From: Lachnoclostridium sp. UBA1175
GTDB lineage: Bacteria > Bacillota > Clostridia > Lachnospirales > Lachnospiraceae
Reading direction: 5' to 3'
Assembly (NCBI GenBank): GCA_002311665.1
Contig: DBYX01000014.1
Span: 59,228-123,227 of the forward strand
DNA length: 64,000 nt
The notes below the pieces were generated by a model. It was not told the DNA's origin. It searched no databases and saw only the letters and a program-made list of their open reading frames with translations. A program made the translations under genes and the position numbers. How positions within the stretch are numbered: the stretch's first letter is position 1; every line of letters starts with the position of its first letter. Positions 32,423 to 42,416 of the stretch are shown one piece after another.

Positions 32423-35400
32423 ATGGCTAACAAAAAGACTTTGTCGGAAGCAGACCGTGCGAAGGAAAACAGCAAGAGCGCTGAAGTTCTCAAGGATAAG
32501 TCTGCTTTGAAATCCTCGAAGAAGAAGGCAGAGGAGAGTACCGAGGATGTAGTGGAGCTTCAGAGAGCGTCCAACGCAAAACGCAAGCAGGTGCGTGACG
32601 AGGTCATACTGATCGTCACGGGCCTTGTCGGCATCCTGATCTATCTGAGTTTCATGGACATCTGCGGCATCATCGGAAAGGGCATCAGCAACCTTCTGTT
32701 CGGTCTGCTCGGCGGTATTCTGCCGTACCTTTTCCCGATTGCTTTGTTCAGTCTCGTGTTCTATGTGCTTCGCAACCCGGATGATCCTCTAGCAGTGCGC
32801 AAGACGACGATCTTCCTGCTTTCGCAGTTCGTTCTTGCGGGCATCATCCATCTGTTCAGCGACGTGGCTACGGAGGAGAAGTTTTTCCGTTCTTTCGTCG
32901 TCGGTTACAGGGATCACAGGGGCGGCGGACTGTTCGGTGCCTGTCTGTCGAAGCCTCTTGTCCTTCTCTTTGACAAGACCGCTTCCGTGATCATCCTGAT
33001 CGCACTTCTTTTGATCTGCATCATTCTGATCATCGGCCGCGCCGTATTCCGCGATCTGTTCGAGTATATCAAAGAGCGCAGGCGCCTTCGCGCAGAGGCG
33101 GAAAATGCGACCTACGACGACAACTCCCCTTACGTGATACCACAGGAGACCTCCTCGCAGGTGTTTACGATCGAGGACATACAGGAGCAAAACCGGAAGA
33201 AGCGTGTCACGATGGTGGACGCCGTCCCTCCGGAAGGACCTGTCGACCTCAGTTTCTATGGTGAGGAGCCCCGAAGGGCAGAAGCGCCGAAGCAGAGTTT
33301 TATTGACAAACTGCTCGGGCGTAACAAGCCCGCACCGCAGACACCCACTTACACCGCGATCTTTATGAACGACGGCAGCAGTCCGCAGACGACAGTGAAC
33401 GGCACCCCCGTCATCACAGGCCGTGAGACGGCAAACGGAAGCCTTGCAGGCGAACAGGGCAACCATTCCCCGATCTCGCACAACGGTCATCCGTTCTATC
33501 AGGTAGAACTTGACAGTCGTTTCCGCGAGACGAGCGGCGCAGCCAAAAGCGTGATCAAGACGGACTACGCGGAGCGCGAGGATGCAGGCATCCCCGTGTC
33601 CGAGCGTGAGGCAGCCAGAAGGGCGGAAGTCGACCGTAAGCTCGGAACAAACACGTACGCGCCCGTGCGCACCGCACAGCCCGCAAACGACATTCCGATC
33701 AGCGGTCTCAACGAAAACGAACATAACTCCTACGAGGGCAATGTCAATCCTTACGACGCCGTAGAGACGACCGAAGCGGTTGCTCCGACGAAGGAGGAAC
33801 TTCAGGCAGGCGGCGTGCGCAAGACGCCTGCTGCGGAAGGTGCGGAAGGCACTTCGGAAACCACTGCCGACAATGCGAATGCACCTGCCGGCACGGCATC
33901 TGCTGCGGGTTCGGATGAACAGACTCCGATCGCTGTTGTGAAGCCTCCGAGAATTTACCGTTTCCCGCCGATCGATCTTCTGAAGCGTCCTTCCGGCAAG
34001 AACGAGGGAATGACACCCGAGATGCTCAAAGCTACGGCTGCCAAACTGCAGTCAACGCTTCAGAGTTTCGGCGTGAACGTCACCGTCACCAACATCAGCT
34101 GCGGACCGAGCGTCACTCGCTATGAGCTCACACCGGAGCAGGGGGTGAAGGTGAGCCGGATCACCAATCTGGAAAATGATATCAAGCTTAATCTTGCTGC
34201 CGCTGACATCCGTATTGAGGCACCGATCCCCGGTAAGGCTGCCGTAGGTATCGAAGTGCCCAACGCGGAGTCGTCCGGCGTGCTTCTCCGAACGCTCATC
34301 GAGTCGAAGGAGTTCAAGACGAACGAGGGCAAGATCTCGTTCGCGGTCGGCAAGGATATCGGCGGACGGATTGTCATATCCGACATTGCGAAGATGCCGC
34401 ATCTGCTGATCGCAGGAGCGACCGGCTCCGGCAAATCCGTCTGCATCAACACGATGATCATCAGCCTCCTGTACAAGTACAAGCCGGAGGATCTGCGGAT
34501 CATCATGATTGACCCGAAGGTCGTCGAGCTCAGTGTTTACAACGGTATTCCGCATCTGCTGATCCCCGTTGTCACGGATCCCCGCAAGGCAAGCAACGCG
34601 CTCAACTGGGCCGTGCAGGAGATGACGCACCGTTACGATCTTTTCGCACAGCTCGGCGTCCGCAACCTCGAGGGATACAACGAGAAGTTGAAGTCGAGCG
34701 ATGAACCGCTCTTCGACAACGACGGAAACACGTTACGCAAGCTTCCGCAGATCGTCATCATCGTCGACGAGTTGGCCGACCTTATGATGGTCGCTCCGGG
34801 AGAAGTCGAGGATGCTATCTGCCGTCTGGCACAGTTGGCACGTGCAGCCGGCATTCACCTTGTGATCGCGACGCAGAGACCTTCCGTGGACGTCATCACG
34901 GGTCTGATCAAAGCAAATATTCCTTCGAGGATCGCATTTGCCGTATCCTCGGGAATTGACTCACGAACGATCCTTGACCAGATCGGTGCGGAGAAACTTC
35001 TCGGCAAGGGCGATATGCTGTTCTTCCCGCAGGGAATTCCGAAGCCCGTTCGCCTTCAGGGACCTTTTGTCTCCGACGAGGAGATTCAGAACATTGTCAA
35101 TTACCTCACCGAGAAGAACGGTGCGGACTACGACGAAACCGCAGCAGAGGGCATCAAGAACGGTGTCGGAACGGTTGCAGACCAGATGAAGGCAGCGTCC
35201 GCAGATGCCGCGCCCGACGACGGCAGGGATGAGTATTTTGCGCAGGCGGGACGCTTTATCATCGACAAGGACAAAGCGTCGATCGGTATGCTGCAGCGCG
35301 TGTATAAGATCGGTTTCAACCGCGCAGCACGCATTATGGATCAGCTCTCCGAGGCCGGCGTTGTAGGACCTGAGGAAGGAACCAAGCCTCGCAAGATCCT

Positions 35401-35446
35401 GATGACGGCAGATGAGTTCGAGAGGTTTTTGCAGTCGGGAAAGTAA
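32423..35446 (+). CDS. ftsK: DNA translocase FtsK/SpoIIIE
   Basis: 1007 residues. A basic N-terminus precedes about four membrane segments (roughly residues 67-210), then a long, charged, low-complexity linker (about 225-510), the alpha/beta motor and a C-terminal winged-helix gamma domain (YKIGFNRAARIMDQLSEAG). The motor has Walker A GATGSGKSV from Gly665 and Walker B IVDELADLMM; IATQRPSVDVITGLIKANIPSRIAF is the family hallmark. It pumps DNA through the septum during division or sporulation. GGAGGGGG at 32412-32419 is a strong ribosome site. The linker is long compared with Bacillus SpoIIIE. Confidence 0.95.
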   Translation: MANKKTLSEADRAKENSKSAEVLKDKSALKSSKKKAEESTEDVVELQRASNAKRKQVRDEVILIVTGLVGILIYLSFMDICGIIGKGISNLLFGLLGGILPYLFPIALFSLVFYVLRNPDDPLAVRKTTIFLLSQFVLAGIIHLFSDVATEEKFFRSFVVGYRDHRGGGLFGACLSKPLVLLFDKTASVIILIALLLICIILIIGRAVFRDLFEYIKERRRLRAEAENATYDDNSPYVIPQETSSQVFTIEDIQEQNRKKRVTMVDAVPPEGPVDLSFYGEEPRRAEAPKQSFIDKLLGRNKPAPQTPTYTAIFMNDGSSPQTTVNGTPVITGRETANGSLAGEQGNHSPISHNGHPFYQVELDSRFRETSGAAKSVIKTDYAEREDAGIPVSEREAARRAEVDRKLGTNTYAPVRTAQPANDIPISGLNENEHNSYEGNVNPYDAVETTEAVAPTKEELQAGGVRKTPAAEGAEGTSETTADNANAPAGTASAAGSDEQTPIAVVKPPRIYRFPPIDLLKRPSGKNEGMTPEMLKATAAKLQSTLQSFGVNVTVTNISCGPSVTRYELTPEQGVKVSRITNLENDIKLNLAAADIRIEAPIPGKAAVGIEVPNAESSGVLLRTLIESKEFKTNEGKISFAVGKDIGGRIVISDIAKMPHLLIAGATGSGKSVCINTMIISLLYKYKPEDLRIIMIDPKVVELSVYNGIPHLLIPVVTDPRKASNALNWAVQEMTHRYDLFAQLGVRNLEGYNEKLKSSDEPLFDNDGNTLRKLPQIVIIVDELADLMMVAPGEVEDAICRLAQLARAAGIHLVIATQRPSVDVITGLIKANIPSRIAFAVSSGIDSRTILDQIGAEKLLGKGDMLFFPQGIPKPVRLQGPFVSDEEIQNIVNYLTEKNGADYDETAAEGIKNGVGTVADQMKAASADAAPDDGRDEYFAQAGRFIIDKDKASIGMLQRVYKIGFNRAARIMDQLSEAGVVGPEEGTKPRKILMTADEFERFLQSGK

Positions 35447-35469
35447 TTAAGGGATTGTAAGGTATCTTC

Positions 35470-37464
35470 ATGGGAATTGTTCATGTATTGAATCAGGAAA
35501 CCATCAATCAGATCGCGGCCGGGGAAGTCATCGAACGCCCGGCCTCGGTCGTGAAAGAGCTTGTGGAAAATGCGCTCGATTCCGGGGCTACCGGCATCAC
35601 CGTGGAAACGGAGCAGGGAGGTATCTCCATGCTCCGTGTTTCTGACAACGGCTCCGGTTTTGCTTCGGACGACATCCGCACGGCGTTTCTTCGTCACGCG
35701 ACGAGCAAGATCAACACCGGTGCAGATCTGTTCCGCATACACAGCCTCGGTTTTCGCGGTGAAGCACTTTCAAGCATCGCCGCGGTCGCAAAGGTGGAAC
35801 TCCTCACATACAACACGGAGGACTATCTCGGGAGCCGCTACGTGATCGAAGGAGGTGAGGAGATTTCCCTCGAGGAAGCCGGCTGTCCGCAGGGCACCAC
35901 GATCATCGTTCGCGATCTGTTCTACAATGTTCCCGCAAGACGCAAATTCCTGAAAACACCGGTCACGGAGACAGGCTATATCAATGAGCTGATGTGCCGC
36001 TTCGCGATCGCACACCCCAATGTTTCCTTCTCACTCCTTTCCCAGGGACGCACATTGCTTCACACATCCGGCAACGACAAGCTGCGCGACGCCGTGTACG
36101 CCGCCTACGGTAAGGAGACCGCCGACAACCTGATCCCGGTTAACGCAGAGACGGAAGCCGTAACAATATCCGGTGTGATCGGCAAGCCGATCGCGGCAAG
36201 AAGCAACCGGAATCTTGAGCTGTGTTTCGTTAACGGAAGAGACATCAAGAGCACGATCATCACAAAGGCAATCGAGGACGCATATCAGGGCCATATGATG
36301 CAGCACCGATATCCGTTCACGGCGCTGACGCTCACAATCCGTCCCGAGACGATCGACGTCAACGTGCATCCCACGAAAAATGATGTCCGTTTCTCCGACC
36401 GTGATGCGATCTATATGGCAGTGTCCGATGCGATCAAGGCGGCTCTTCGAGGCTCAATCCTGATACCCGATGCAACGCTCGGACCGGAGATTGCGAAAGA
36501 GCCTGCAGCCGCGCTCCCGAGGCCGGCCGAAGTGTTTGAAACGAACCGAAGGATCACGGAGCGATACACGACGCCTGCGAACACGGAGCAGAACCATGCT
36601 CTTGCTGAGAGCAAAGCCGAATGCTATACGGATCAAAGCGAGAGTAAAGCGGAAACTTCGGTGACCGAAACATATACGCAGTACAGGTCCGTTTCCGCGG
36701 AAGAAGCATCCTCCGAACCGGATTCTCCGAAGCAGTCTATGACCATTAAAGTCTGCAATACGGAATCCGAAGCGACGGCCGATGTGCCTCTTGTTGAAAA
36801 GACAAACCAGACATTTTCCGCATCGGAAATGCTTCAGAAGGAGATCATCACCGGCGAGCAGATGTCGTTCATCACGAACAGGGAAGCGCCGGAATACCGC
36901 GTTGTCGGGCAGGTTTTCGACACATACTGGATCATTCAGCTCGAGCGTGAGATGCTTATGATTGACCAGCATGCAGCCCACGAAAAGATTAACTACGAAA
37001 GGCTTCTCAGGCAGGTAAAATCCGGGGAAGTGTTCACGCAGCAGATGTCCCCGCCTGCCGTGGTCACACTGACCATCCGCGAGGAGGAGACATACATAGA
37101 GAATCGTGAGTATTTTGAACAACTCGGCTTCGAGATCCGCGACCTCGGAGGCCGTGAGTACGGAATATTCGGAATTCCTACCGTGTTGTTCGACATCTCT
37201 CCGAAGGAGTATTTTGCGCAGACGCTTGACCGCCTGTCGGAGGGTGGAAGTAAAGAACCGCTGCTCCGCGTGCTTGAGCGCCTCGCTTCGATGTCGTGCA
37301 AGGCTGCGATCAAGGGCGGACAGACGATCTCGTTCCGCGAAGCCGATCATCTGATCGCCGAACTGTTGACGCTCGATGATCCGTATCAATGCCCTCACGG
37401 AAGACCGATCATCATCTCGATGAGCGAGTATGAGATCGAGAAGAAATTCAAGCGCATCGTATAG
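35470..37464 (+). CDS. mutL: DNA mismatch repair protein MutL
   Basis: 664 residues. The N-terminal GHKL ATPase shows IAAGEVIERPASVVKELVENALDSGA, VSDNGSGF and LGFRGEALSSI. A variable linker (about 340-440) is followed by the endonuclease domain with DQHAAHEKINYE at Asp499, the metal-binding motif of nicking MutL proteins, and CPHGRP near the end. It therefore should nick the strand to be repaired, as in bacteria without MutH. mutS, which usually stands before mutL in Firmicutes, is replaced here by ftsK. It is followed by miaA after 12 bases, the usual neighbour. Confidence 0.95.
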   Translation: MGIVHVLNQETINQIAAGEVIERPASVVKELVENALDSGATGITVETEQGGISMLRVSDNGSGFASDDIRTAFLRHATSKINTGADLFRIHSLGFRGEALSSIAAVAKVELLTYNTEDYLGSRYVIEGGEEISLEEAGCPQGTTIIVRDLFYNVPARRKFLKTPVTETGYINELMCRFAIAHPNVSFSLLSQGRTLLHTSGNDKLRDAVYAAYGKETADNLIPVNAETEAVTISGVIGKPIAARSNRNLELCFVNGRDIKSTIITKAIEDAYQGHMMQHRYPFTALTLTIRPETIDVNVHPTKNDVRFSDRDAIYMAVSDAIKAALRGSILIPDATLGPEIAKEPAAALPRPAEVFETNRRITERYTTPANTEQNHALAESKAECYTDQSESKAETSVTETYTQYRSVSAEEASSEPDSPKQSMTIKVCNTESEATADVPLVEKTNQTFSASEMLQKEIITGEQMSFITNREAPEYRVVGQVFDTYWIIQLEREMLMIDQHAAHEKINYERLLRQVKSGEVFTQQMSPPAVVTLTIREEETYIENREYFEQLGFEIRDLGGREYGIFGIPTVLFDISPKEYFAQTLDRLSEGGSKEPLLRVLERLASMSCKAAIKGGQTISFREADHLIAELLTLDDPYQCPHGRPIIISMSEYEIEKKFKRIV

Positions 37465-37476
37465 TAAAGGAGTCAC

Positions 37477-38409
37477 ATGGAACCGCTGATCATATTGTCG
37501 GGTCCGACCGCCGTCGGCAAAACCGAATTATCCCTTTCTCTTGCCGAAGCCATCGGAGGCGAGATCATCAGCGCGGACTCCATGCAGGTGTACCGCGGGA
37601 TGGACATCGGAACCGCGAAGATTCCGTTTGAACAGCGGCGCGGAATACCGCATCATCTGATCGACATCCGAAATCCCGAGGAGCCTTGGGATGTTTCGCA
37701 GTTCACAACCGAAGCTAAACAAGCTGTTTCAGAGATACGTTCCAACGGCCGTATTCCGATTGTCGTCGGAGGAACCGGTTTTTACATTCAGGCGCTCATC
37801 AAAGATATTGCTTTTGACGAGGAACCGCGCGAGGACGGGTACCGCGCGATGCTGGAAGCGACAGACACCGAGGCACTGGTTTCGATGCTCCGTGCCGCCG
37901 ACCCGAAGAGCGCGGAGAGCATTCCCGCAGGCAACCGCAAGCGGATGATCCGCGCGATCGAGTACGAACATTACCACGGAGAACCGATCTCGGCACTCAA
38001 TGAGCGGCAGAGTGAGCTGCTTTCCCCGTACAATTATCTTTATTTTGCGCTGACGATGAACCGTGAGAAGCTTTACAAACGAATCGATGAGCGCGTTGAT
38101 GCAATGATCACGGAAGGCCTGCCTTCGGAAGTTAAGAGACTTCTCGATGAGGGAGCACAGGCGGATTACGTTTCGATGCAGGGGCTCGGGTATCGTCAGA
38201 TCCTTCCTTACCTGCGCGGAGAGTGCACGCTCGAGGATGCGTCAGCACGGATCAAATTAGAGACAAGACATTTTGCAAAGCGGCAGATGACCTGGCTTCG
38301 TCGAGAGAAGGACGTACTGTTCTTTGACAAGGACGAATTATCGGAAGATGAGATCCTTCGGAAAATGATATCACTCACAGAGGAGAAAGGAATTATCCAA
38401 ACTTTATGA
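37477..38409 (+). CDS. miaA: tRNA dimethylallyltransferase MiaA
   Basis: 310 residues. MiaA transfers the dimethylallyl group to A37 of tRNAs that read U-starting codons. It starts with the P-loop LSGPTAVGKTELS, followed by GEIISADSMQVYRGMDIGTAK and PHHLIDI, the substrate-channel VVGGTGFYIQAL, GNRKRMIRAIEY and TRHFAKRQMTWLR at the end. Length and motifs are standard. AAAGGAGT (37465-37472) precedes the ATG. The stop overlaps the next start by four bases (ATGA). Confidence 0.95.
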   Translation: MEPLIILSGPTAVGKTELSLSLAEAIGGEIISADSMQVYRGMDIGTAKIPFEQRRGIPHHLIDIRNPEEPWDVSQFTTEAKQAVSEIRSNGRIPIVVGGTGFYIQALIKDIAFDEEPREDGYRAMLEATDTEALVSMLRAADPKSAESIPAGNRKRMIRAIEYEHYHGEPISALNERQSELLSPYNYLYFALTMNREKLYKRIDERVDAMITEGLPSEVKRLLDEGAQADYVSMQGLGYRQILPYLRGECTLEDASARIKLETRHFAKRQMTWLRREKDVLFFDKDELSEDEILRKMISLTEEKGIIQTL

Positions 38410-39689
38410 ATCTTCAAAAGACATACGAGGCACTGGGGATCGACGAGGAGATTTTCCGACTCGGAGAGAAGACGGAAGCATTGCTCGCGGAACGTTTTGC
38501 GGAGTTTGACCGCAATGCAGAGCTGTGCCAGATGAAAGTCATCGCGGCGATGCAGAAGAACCGTGTGAGCACGGAGTGCTTTGAGACCTCCACGGGATAC
38601 GGATATAACGACCTCGGCCGTGACACGCTCGAGTCTGTTTACGCGGATGTGTTTCACACCGAGAGCGCGCTTGTGAGATCGCAGATCACCTGCGGTACGC
38701 ACGCACTGACGCTCGCGATGGCAGCCAACCTTCGCCCCGGCGACGAGATACTCTCCCCCGTGGGCAAGCCTTATGACACTCTCGAGCAGGTGATCGGCAT
38801 CGTGCCTGCGCCCGGCTCGCTCAGCGAGTACGGCATCACTTACCGCCAGGTCGAGTTAAAATCTGACAACACCTTCGACTATGACGGGATCCGCGCGGCG
38901 ATCAACGAGAGGACAAAGCTCATTGAGATACAGCGAAGCAAGGGTTATCTGACGAGACCGACATTTTCCGTAGCGCAGATCGGAGAGTTGATCTCATTCA
39001 TCAAATCCGTCAAGCCCGATGTGATATGTATGGTCGACAACTGTTACGGCGAGTTTGTAGAGGACCTGGAGCCGTCCGATGTGGGCGCCGACCTTGTAGT
39101 CGGTTCCCTGATCAAGAATCCGGGCGGCGGACTCGCGCCTACCGGCGGATATATCGCGGGCAGGAAAGAGTATGTGGAACAGTGCGCATACCGCCTGACA
39201 AGCCCCGGACTCGGCCGTGAGGTCGGTGCTTCGCTCGGCGTATCGAGATCGATGTACCAGGGACTGTTCCTCGCACCGACTGTGGTCGCTTCCGCGCTCA
39301 AGGGCGCCGTGTTCGCGGCCAATCTGTACGAACCGCTCGGTTTTGCCTGTGTGCCCGGTGCAAACGAGGAGCGCCACGACATCATTCAGGCAATCACTCT
39401 GGGTTCGCCGGAGCGCGTCATCGCTTTCTGCCGAGGCATCCAGGCCGGAAGTCCGGTCGACAGCTATGTGGCTCCGGAGCCGTGGGCAATGCCCGGTTAC
39501 CACTCGGAAGTCATTATGGCAGCCGGCACGTTCTACCAGGGCTCGTCGATCGAGCTCTCCGCAGACGGGCCGATCGAACCGCCGTACGCCGTGTATTTCC
39601 AGGGCGGTCTCACGTGGGCACACGTTAAATTCGGTATCCTGATGTCGATGCAGAGGCTGAAGGACGCCGGCCTTTTGCCCAACTTGTAA
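38406..39689 (+). CDS. PLP-dependent methionine gamma-lyase-like (aluminium resistance) protein
   Basis: 427 residues of the YnbB/aluminium-resistance family, a branch of the Cys/Met metabolism PLP enzymes. Marks are TSTGYGYNDLGRDTLE, SQITCGTHAL, EIQRSKGYLTRPTFS, CMVDNCYGEFVE (PLP-binding Asp) and GSLIKNPGGGLAPTGGYIAG, whose Lys should form the Schiff base. The natural substrate is not known with certainty. In many Firmicutes this gene stands beside miaA or hfq. Here it is coupled to miaA by a four-base overlap. Its 3' end contains the promoter of radC. Confidence 0.88.
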   Translation: MNLQKTYEALGIDEEIFRLGEKTEALLAERFAEFDRNAELCQMKVIAAMQKNRVSTECFETSTGYGYNDLGRDTLESVYADVFHTESALVRSQITCGTHALTLAMAANLRPGDEILSPVGKPYDTLEQVIGIVPAPGSLSEYGITYRQVELKSDNTFDYDGIRAAINERTKLIEIQRSKGYLTRPTFSVAQIGELISFIKSVKPDVICMVDNCYGEFVEDLEPSDVGADLVVGSLIKNPGGGLAPTGGYIAGRKEYVEQCAYRLTSPGLGREVGASLGVSRSMYQGLFLAPTVVASALKGAVFAANLYEPLGFACVPGANEERHDIIQAITLGSPERVIAFCRGIQAGSPVDSYVAPEPWAMPGYHSEVIMAAGTFYQGSSIELSADGPIEPPYAVYFQGGLTWAHVKFGILMSMQRLKDAGLLPNL

Positions 39690-39712
39690 GAAACGCCGTT
39701 TTATGGTATAAT
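39684..39712 (+). promoter_or_regulatory. radC promoter
   Basis: TTGTAA (39684-39689), 17-base spacer, TATAAT (39707-39712) with an extended -10 TGG. The -35 overlaps the stop of the preceding gene. It probably drives radC and the mre-mrd genes after it. Confidence 0.8.
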
Positions 39713-39753
39713 ATTATGCGATCCGCCCCCGGAGAAAGGGAAAGGATCGAGAT

Positions 39754-40440
39754 ATGAATCGAACAGATAATACGCACGCGGAAGTGATGATGCCGGACAG
39801 AAAAGCGACTCTGTACGGGATACGGACGCTCACGGATTCGGAGCTGCTCGCGCTGATCATACGTACCGGGAGAAAAGGGATGAGTGTTCTCGATCTCTCC
39901 GCAAGACTGATTGAGGAGTTCGGCGGCGGGATCGGCGGGATCGCAACCTGCGTTCCTGAGCACCTTCGCAACATCAAAGGCATCGGCGAAGCCACGATCA
40001 TGCAGATCACGGCGATCGGTGAACTTTCGCGAAGAATTTGGAACAGCAACAGGGATCTCAAAGTTCCCTTAACGTCCTCCAGGGAAGTATACGAATTCTT
40101 CCGTGAGGACCTTCGATACGCCGGTACCGAGGAGGTCCATCTGGTCCTTCTCGACGTAAAATGCTGCCTGCTGCGGAGAGAAGTGCTCACCAAGGGCACG
40201 CTTCGAGCGTCACCGATCTCTCCGAGAGAGGTTTTTGAGACAGCTCTTCGCTACCGCGCGGCATCCTTCATCGTGCTTCACAACCATCCGAGCGGAGACT
40301 GTACGCCGAGCAAGGAGGATTCTTCGGTTACGGAGACACTCCGATCCCTCGGAAACGCGATGCAATTGCCTTTGCTTGACCACATCATCATCGGCGACCC
40401 AGGATATTATAGTTTTAAAGACGCTGGAACTCTCGGCTGA
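39754..40440 (+). CDS. radC: RadC family JAB-domain protein
   Basis: 228 residues: a helix-hairpin-helix part (ELLALIIRTGRKG, LRNIKGIGEATIMQI) and a C-terminal JAB/MPN metalloprotease-like domain with FIVLHNHPSGDCTPSKED (His-x-His...Asp zinc motif). RadC was once linked to DNA repair, but its biochemical role is unresolved. It usually stands before mreB in Firmicutes, as here, with 32 bases between. The ATG at 39754 has AAAGGATCGAGA upstream. Confidence 0.92.
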   Translation: MNRTDNTHAEVMMPDRKATLYGIRTLTDSELLALIIRTGRKGMSVLDLSARLIEEFGGGIGGIATCVPEHLRNIKGIGEATIMQITAIGELSRRIWNSNRDLKVPLTSSREVYEFFREDLRYAGTEEVHLVLLDVKCCLLRREVLTKGTLRASPISPREVFETALRYRAASFIVLHNHPSGDCTPSKEDSSVTETLRSLGNAMQLPLLDHIIIGDPGYYSFKDAGTLG

Positions 40441-40472
40441 GAACATTGCCCGGCCGGGCTTCGGAGGAATCC

Positions 40473-41501
40473 ATGACCAATAAACTGTACGGTATCGACT
40501 TCGGTACTTATGCGATCAAAATCTACCACTATCGCCAGGGAATCTGCTTTCACCAGAAGAGTGTGATCGCTTCCCGCGGTAAGGACCAGATCATCGCCAT
40601 CGGCGAGGAAGCCTATGAGATGGTCGGCAAACAGCCGGAGTACATCGACATCGATTTTCCGATAAGAAACGGTGTCGTCGCGGACTACGACAAGATGCTT
40701 GCTCTGATCAACTGCATCGCAATGGATATGGCGAGAGCAGGAGACAAGATGAAGGGTGCAAGCTTCATCATCGCCGTGCCGACCGAAGTTACCGACGTCG
40801 AGAAGAAGACATTTTACGACATCATCGACTCTTCGATCATCCGTCCCAAGCGTATCCGCATCGTGGAAAAGCCTCTCGCGGACGCGCTCGGATGCGGCAT
40901 TGCAATTGATGACAGCCACGGCTCACTGATGGTCAACATCGGTGCCGACACGACGGAGATCTCCGTGATCTCGCAGGGCGGTATCGTTCTGAGCCGTCTG
41001 TGCTCCTGCGGAGGAACCAGGTTTGACGAGGCCGTGATCGCCGCGGTCCGCCGCAAATACAACCTGATGATCGGGCCCCGCACTGCGGAGCAGGTCAAGA
41101 TCGGCCTGATCGATCTCGCGTCAGACGGTTCCGGCGTGATGAAAGCTTACGGCAGAGATTATATGAGCGGTCTGCCGCGAGAGCGGGAGATCACCGCAGA
41201 CCTTGTCAACAAGGCGGTAGCCGAACCGCTGGAGACCATTCTCGACGCGATCCTCTCCGTTCTGGAGCGTATTCCGCCGGAGATTTCCGCTGACGTATAC
41301 CGCGGCGGTATCACGATCTCGGGCGCTTCATCCGCACTCGGAGGACTCGCGTACCACGTCTCGCAGTCCACCGGGCTCAAGGTAAACATTGCACCCAATG
41401 GTGCGACCAGCGTTGCTGACGGTCTCGGGCGTGTGATGGAGGACGAGAACTACGAGCACCTTGCAAAACCGCTCAAGAGAACTTACTACGAAAACGACTG
41501 A
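40473..41501 (+). CDS. mreB: rod shape-determining protein MreB (divergent)
   Basis: 342 residues of the actin-like MreB family, starting at ATG 40473 after CGGAGG (40462-40467). Phosphate loop 1 is YGIDFGTYAIKIY, in which the usual DLGTANT is changed; phosphate loop 2 is MVNIGADTTEISVIS; the adenosine region reads TISGASSALGGLAYHVSQSTGL. PIRNGVVADYD is the MreB signature. MreB filaments guide sidewall synthesis. The drift from the canonical sequence suggests a specialised paralogue, but the gene order mreB-mreC-mreD-mrdA supports the standard job. Confidence 0.88.
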   Translation: MTNKLYGIDFGTYAIKIYHYRQGICFHQKSVIASRGKDQIIAIGEEAYEMVGKQPEYIDIDFPIRNGVVADYDKMLALINCIAMDMARAGDKMKGASFIIAVPTEVTDVEKKTFYDIIDSSIIRPKRIRIVEKPLADALGCGIAIDDSHGSLMVNIGADTTEISVISQGGIVLSRLCSCGGTRFDEAVIAAVRRKYNLMIGPRTAEQVKIGLIDLASDGSGVMKAYGRDYMSGLPREREITADLVNKAVAEPLETILDAILSVLERIPPEISADVYRGGITISGASSALGGLAYHVSQSTGLKVNIAPNGATSVADGLGRVMEDENYEHLAKPLKRTYYEND

Positions 41502-41539
41502 CACCTGCATTTTCGCAACTCTGATATGAGGTAACGTGT

Positions 41540-42403
41540 ATGAACAACCGGAAGAAACCGAACTACGGAGTGGAACCGAAGTACATCCTGATGCTCTGCG
41601 TCACGCTGTGCCTCGGTCTTATCCTGTTTTCATACCGTTTTCCGAAGGTTTTCGACCCCTTGCGAAGAGCGCTGAACACCTGCCTTGTCCCTATGCAGAA
41701 GGGAATTCACGTGGTGGGTGAGCAGATGGACGAAGTTGCTGTGAAATTCCGCGACATCGATGAGCTTCGCGCGGAAAATGAAGCCCTCCGGCGCGAGTTG
41801 ACCGAGCTTCGCAACAAGAACGAGATGCTTGAGCAGGATCTCTATGATATGGAGCTTTACAAGCAGCTTCTCGAGCTCGACAAATCGTACCCGGAGTACA
41901 CAAAGGTCGGAGCGAACATTCTCGCGCGCGACAGCAGCGGATTTTACGCGACATTCACGATTGACAAGGGAAGCAAGGACGGCATGAAGGTCAATATGAA
42001 CGTGATCGCCGACAACGGACTCGTGGGCATCATCACGGATGTCGGGTCAAACTATTCGATCGTGCGTTCCATCATCGACGACGACAGCTCCGTCAGTGCG
42101 ACCATTATGAAGACCGGCGACAGCTGCATCGTGCGCGGAAGCCTTTCCCTCCTTTCGAAGGGATACATCCAGGTGCGTGACCTCAAGGTTAACTCGCAGG
42201 CCAAAAACAACTATAAAGTATATACTTCGGAACTCAGTACCAAATACCTCCCCGGTCTTCTGATCGGATATCTCTCCAACATCACGACCGAAGCCGACGG
42301 TATGACAAAAGTGGCGTATCTGACCCCTGTGGTCGATTTTGAGCATCTTACCACGGTGCTCGTGATCACGCAATTGAAGGAGGCTGCGGTAACACCGCAG
42401 TAA
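41540..42403 (+). CDS. mreC: rod shape-determining protein MreC
   Basis: 287 residues. One N-terminal membrane segment (about 14-33) is followed by a coiled coil (about 68-110, ELRAENEALRRELTELRNKNEML type heptads) and two beta domains with TIDKGSKDGMKVNMNVI and GLVGIITDVGSNYSIVRSI, the classic MreC core. MreC links MreB to the extracellular elongation machinery and activates PBP2. It follows mreB after 38 bases and is followed by mreD. Confidence 0.93.
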   Translation: MNNRKKPNYGVEPKYILMLCVTLCLGLILFSYRFPKVFDPLRRALNTCLVPMQKGIHVVGEQMDEVAVKFRDIDELRAENEALRRELTELRNKNEMLEQDLYDMELYKQLLELDKSYPEYTKVGANILARDSSGFYATFTIDKGSKDGMKVNMNVIADNGLVGIITDVGSNYSIVRSIIDDDSSVSATIMKTGDSCIVRGSLSLLSKGYIQVRDLKVNSQAKNNYKVYTSELSTKYLPGLLIGYLSNITTEADGMTKVAYLTPVVDFEHLTTVLVITQLKEAAVTPQ

Positions 42404-42416
42404 CCGGAGGAACACA

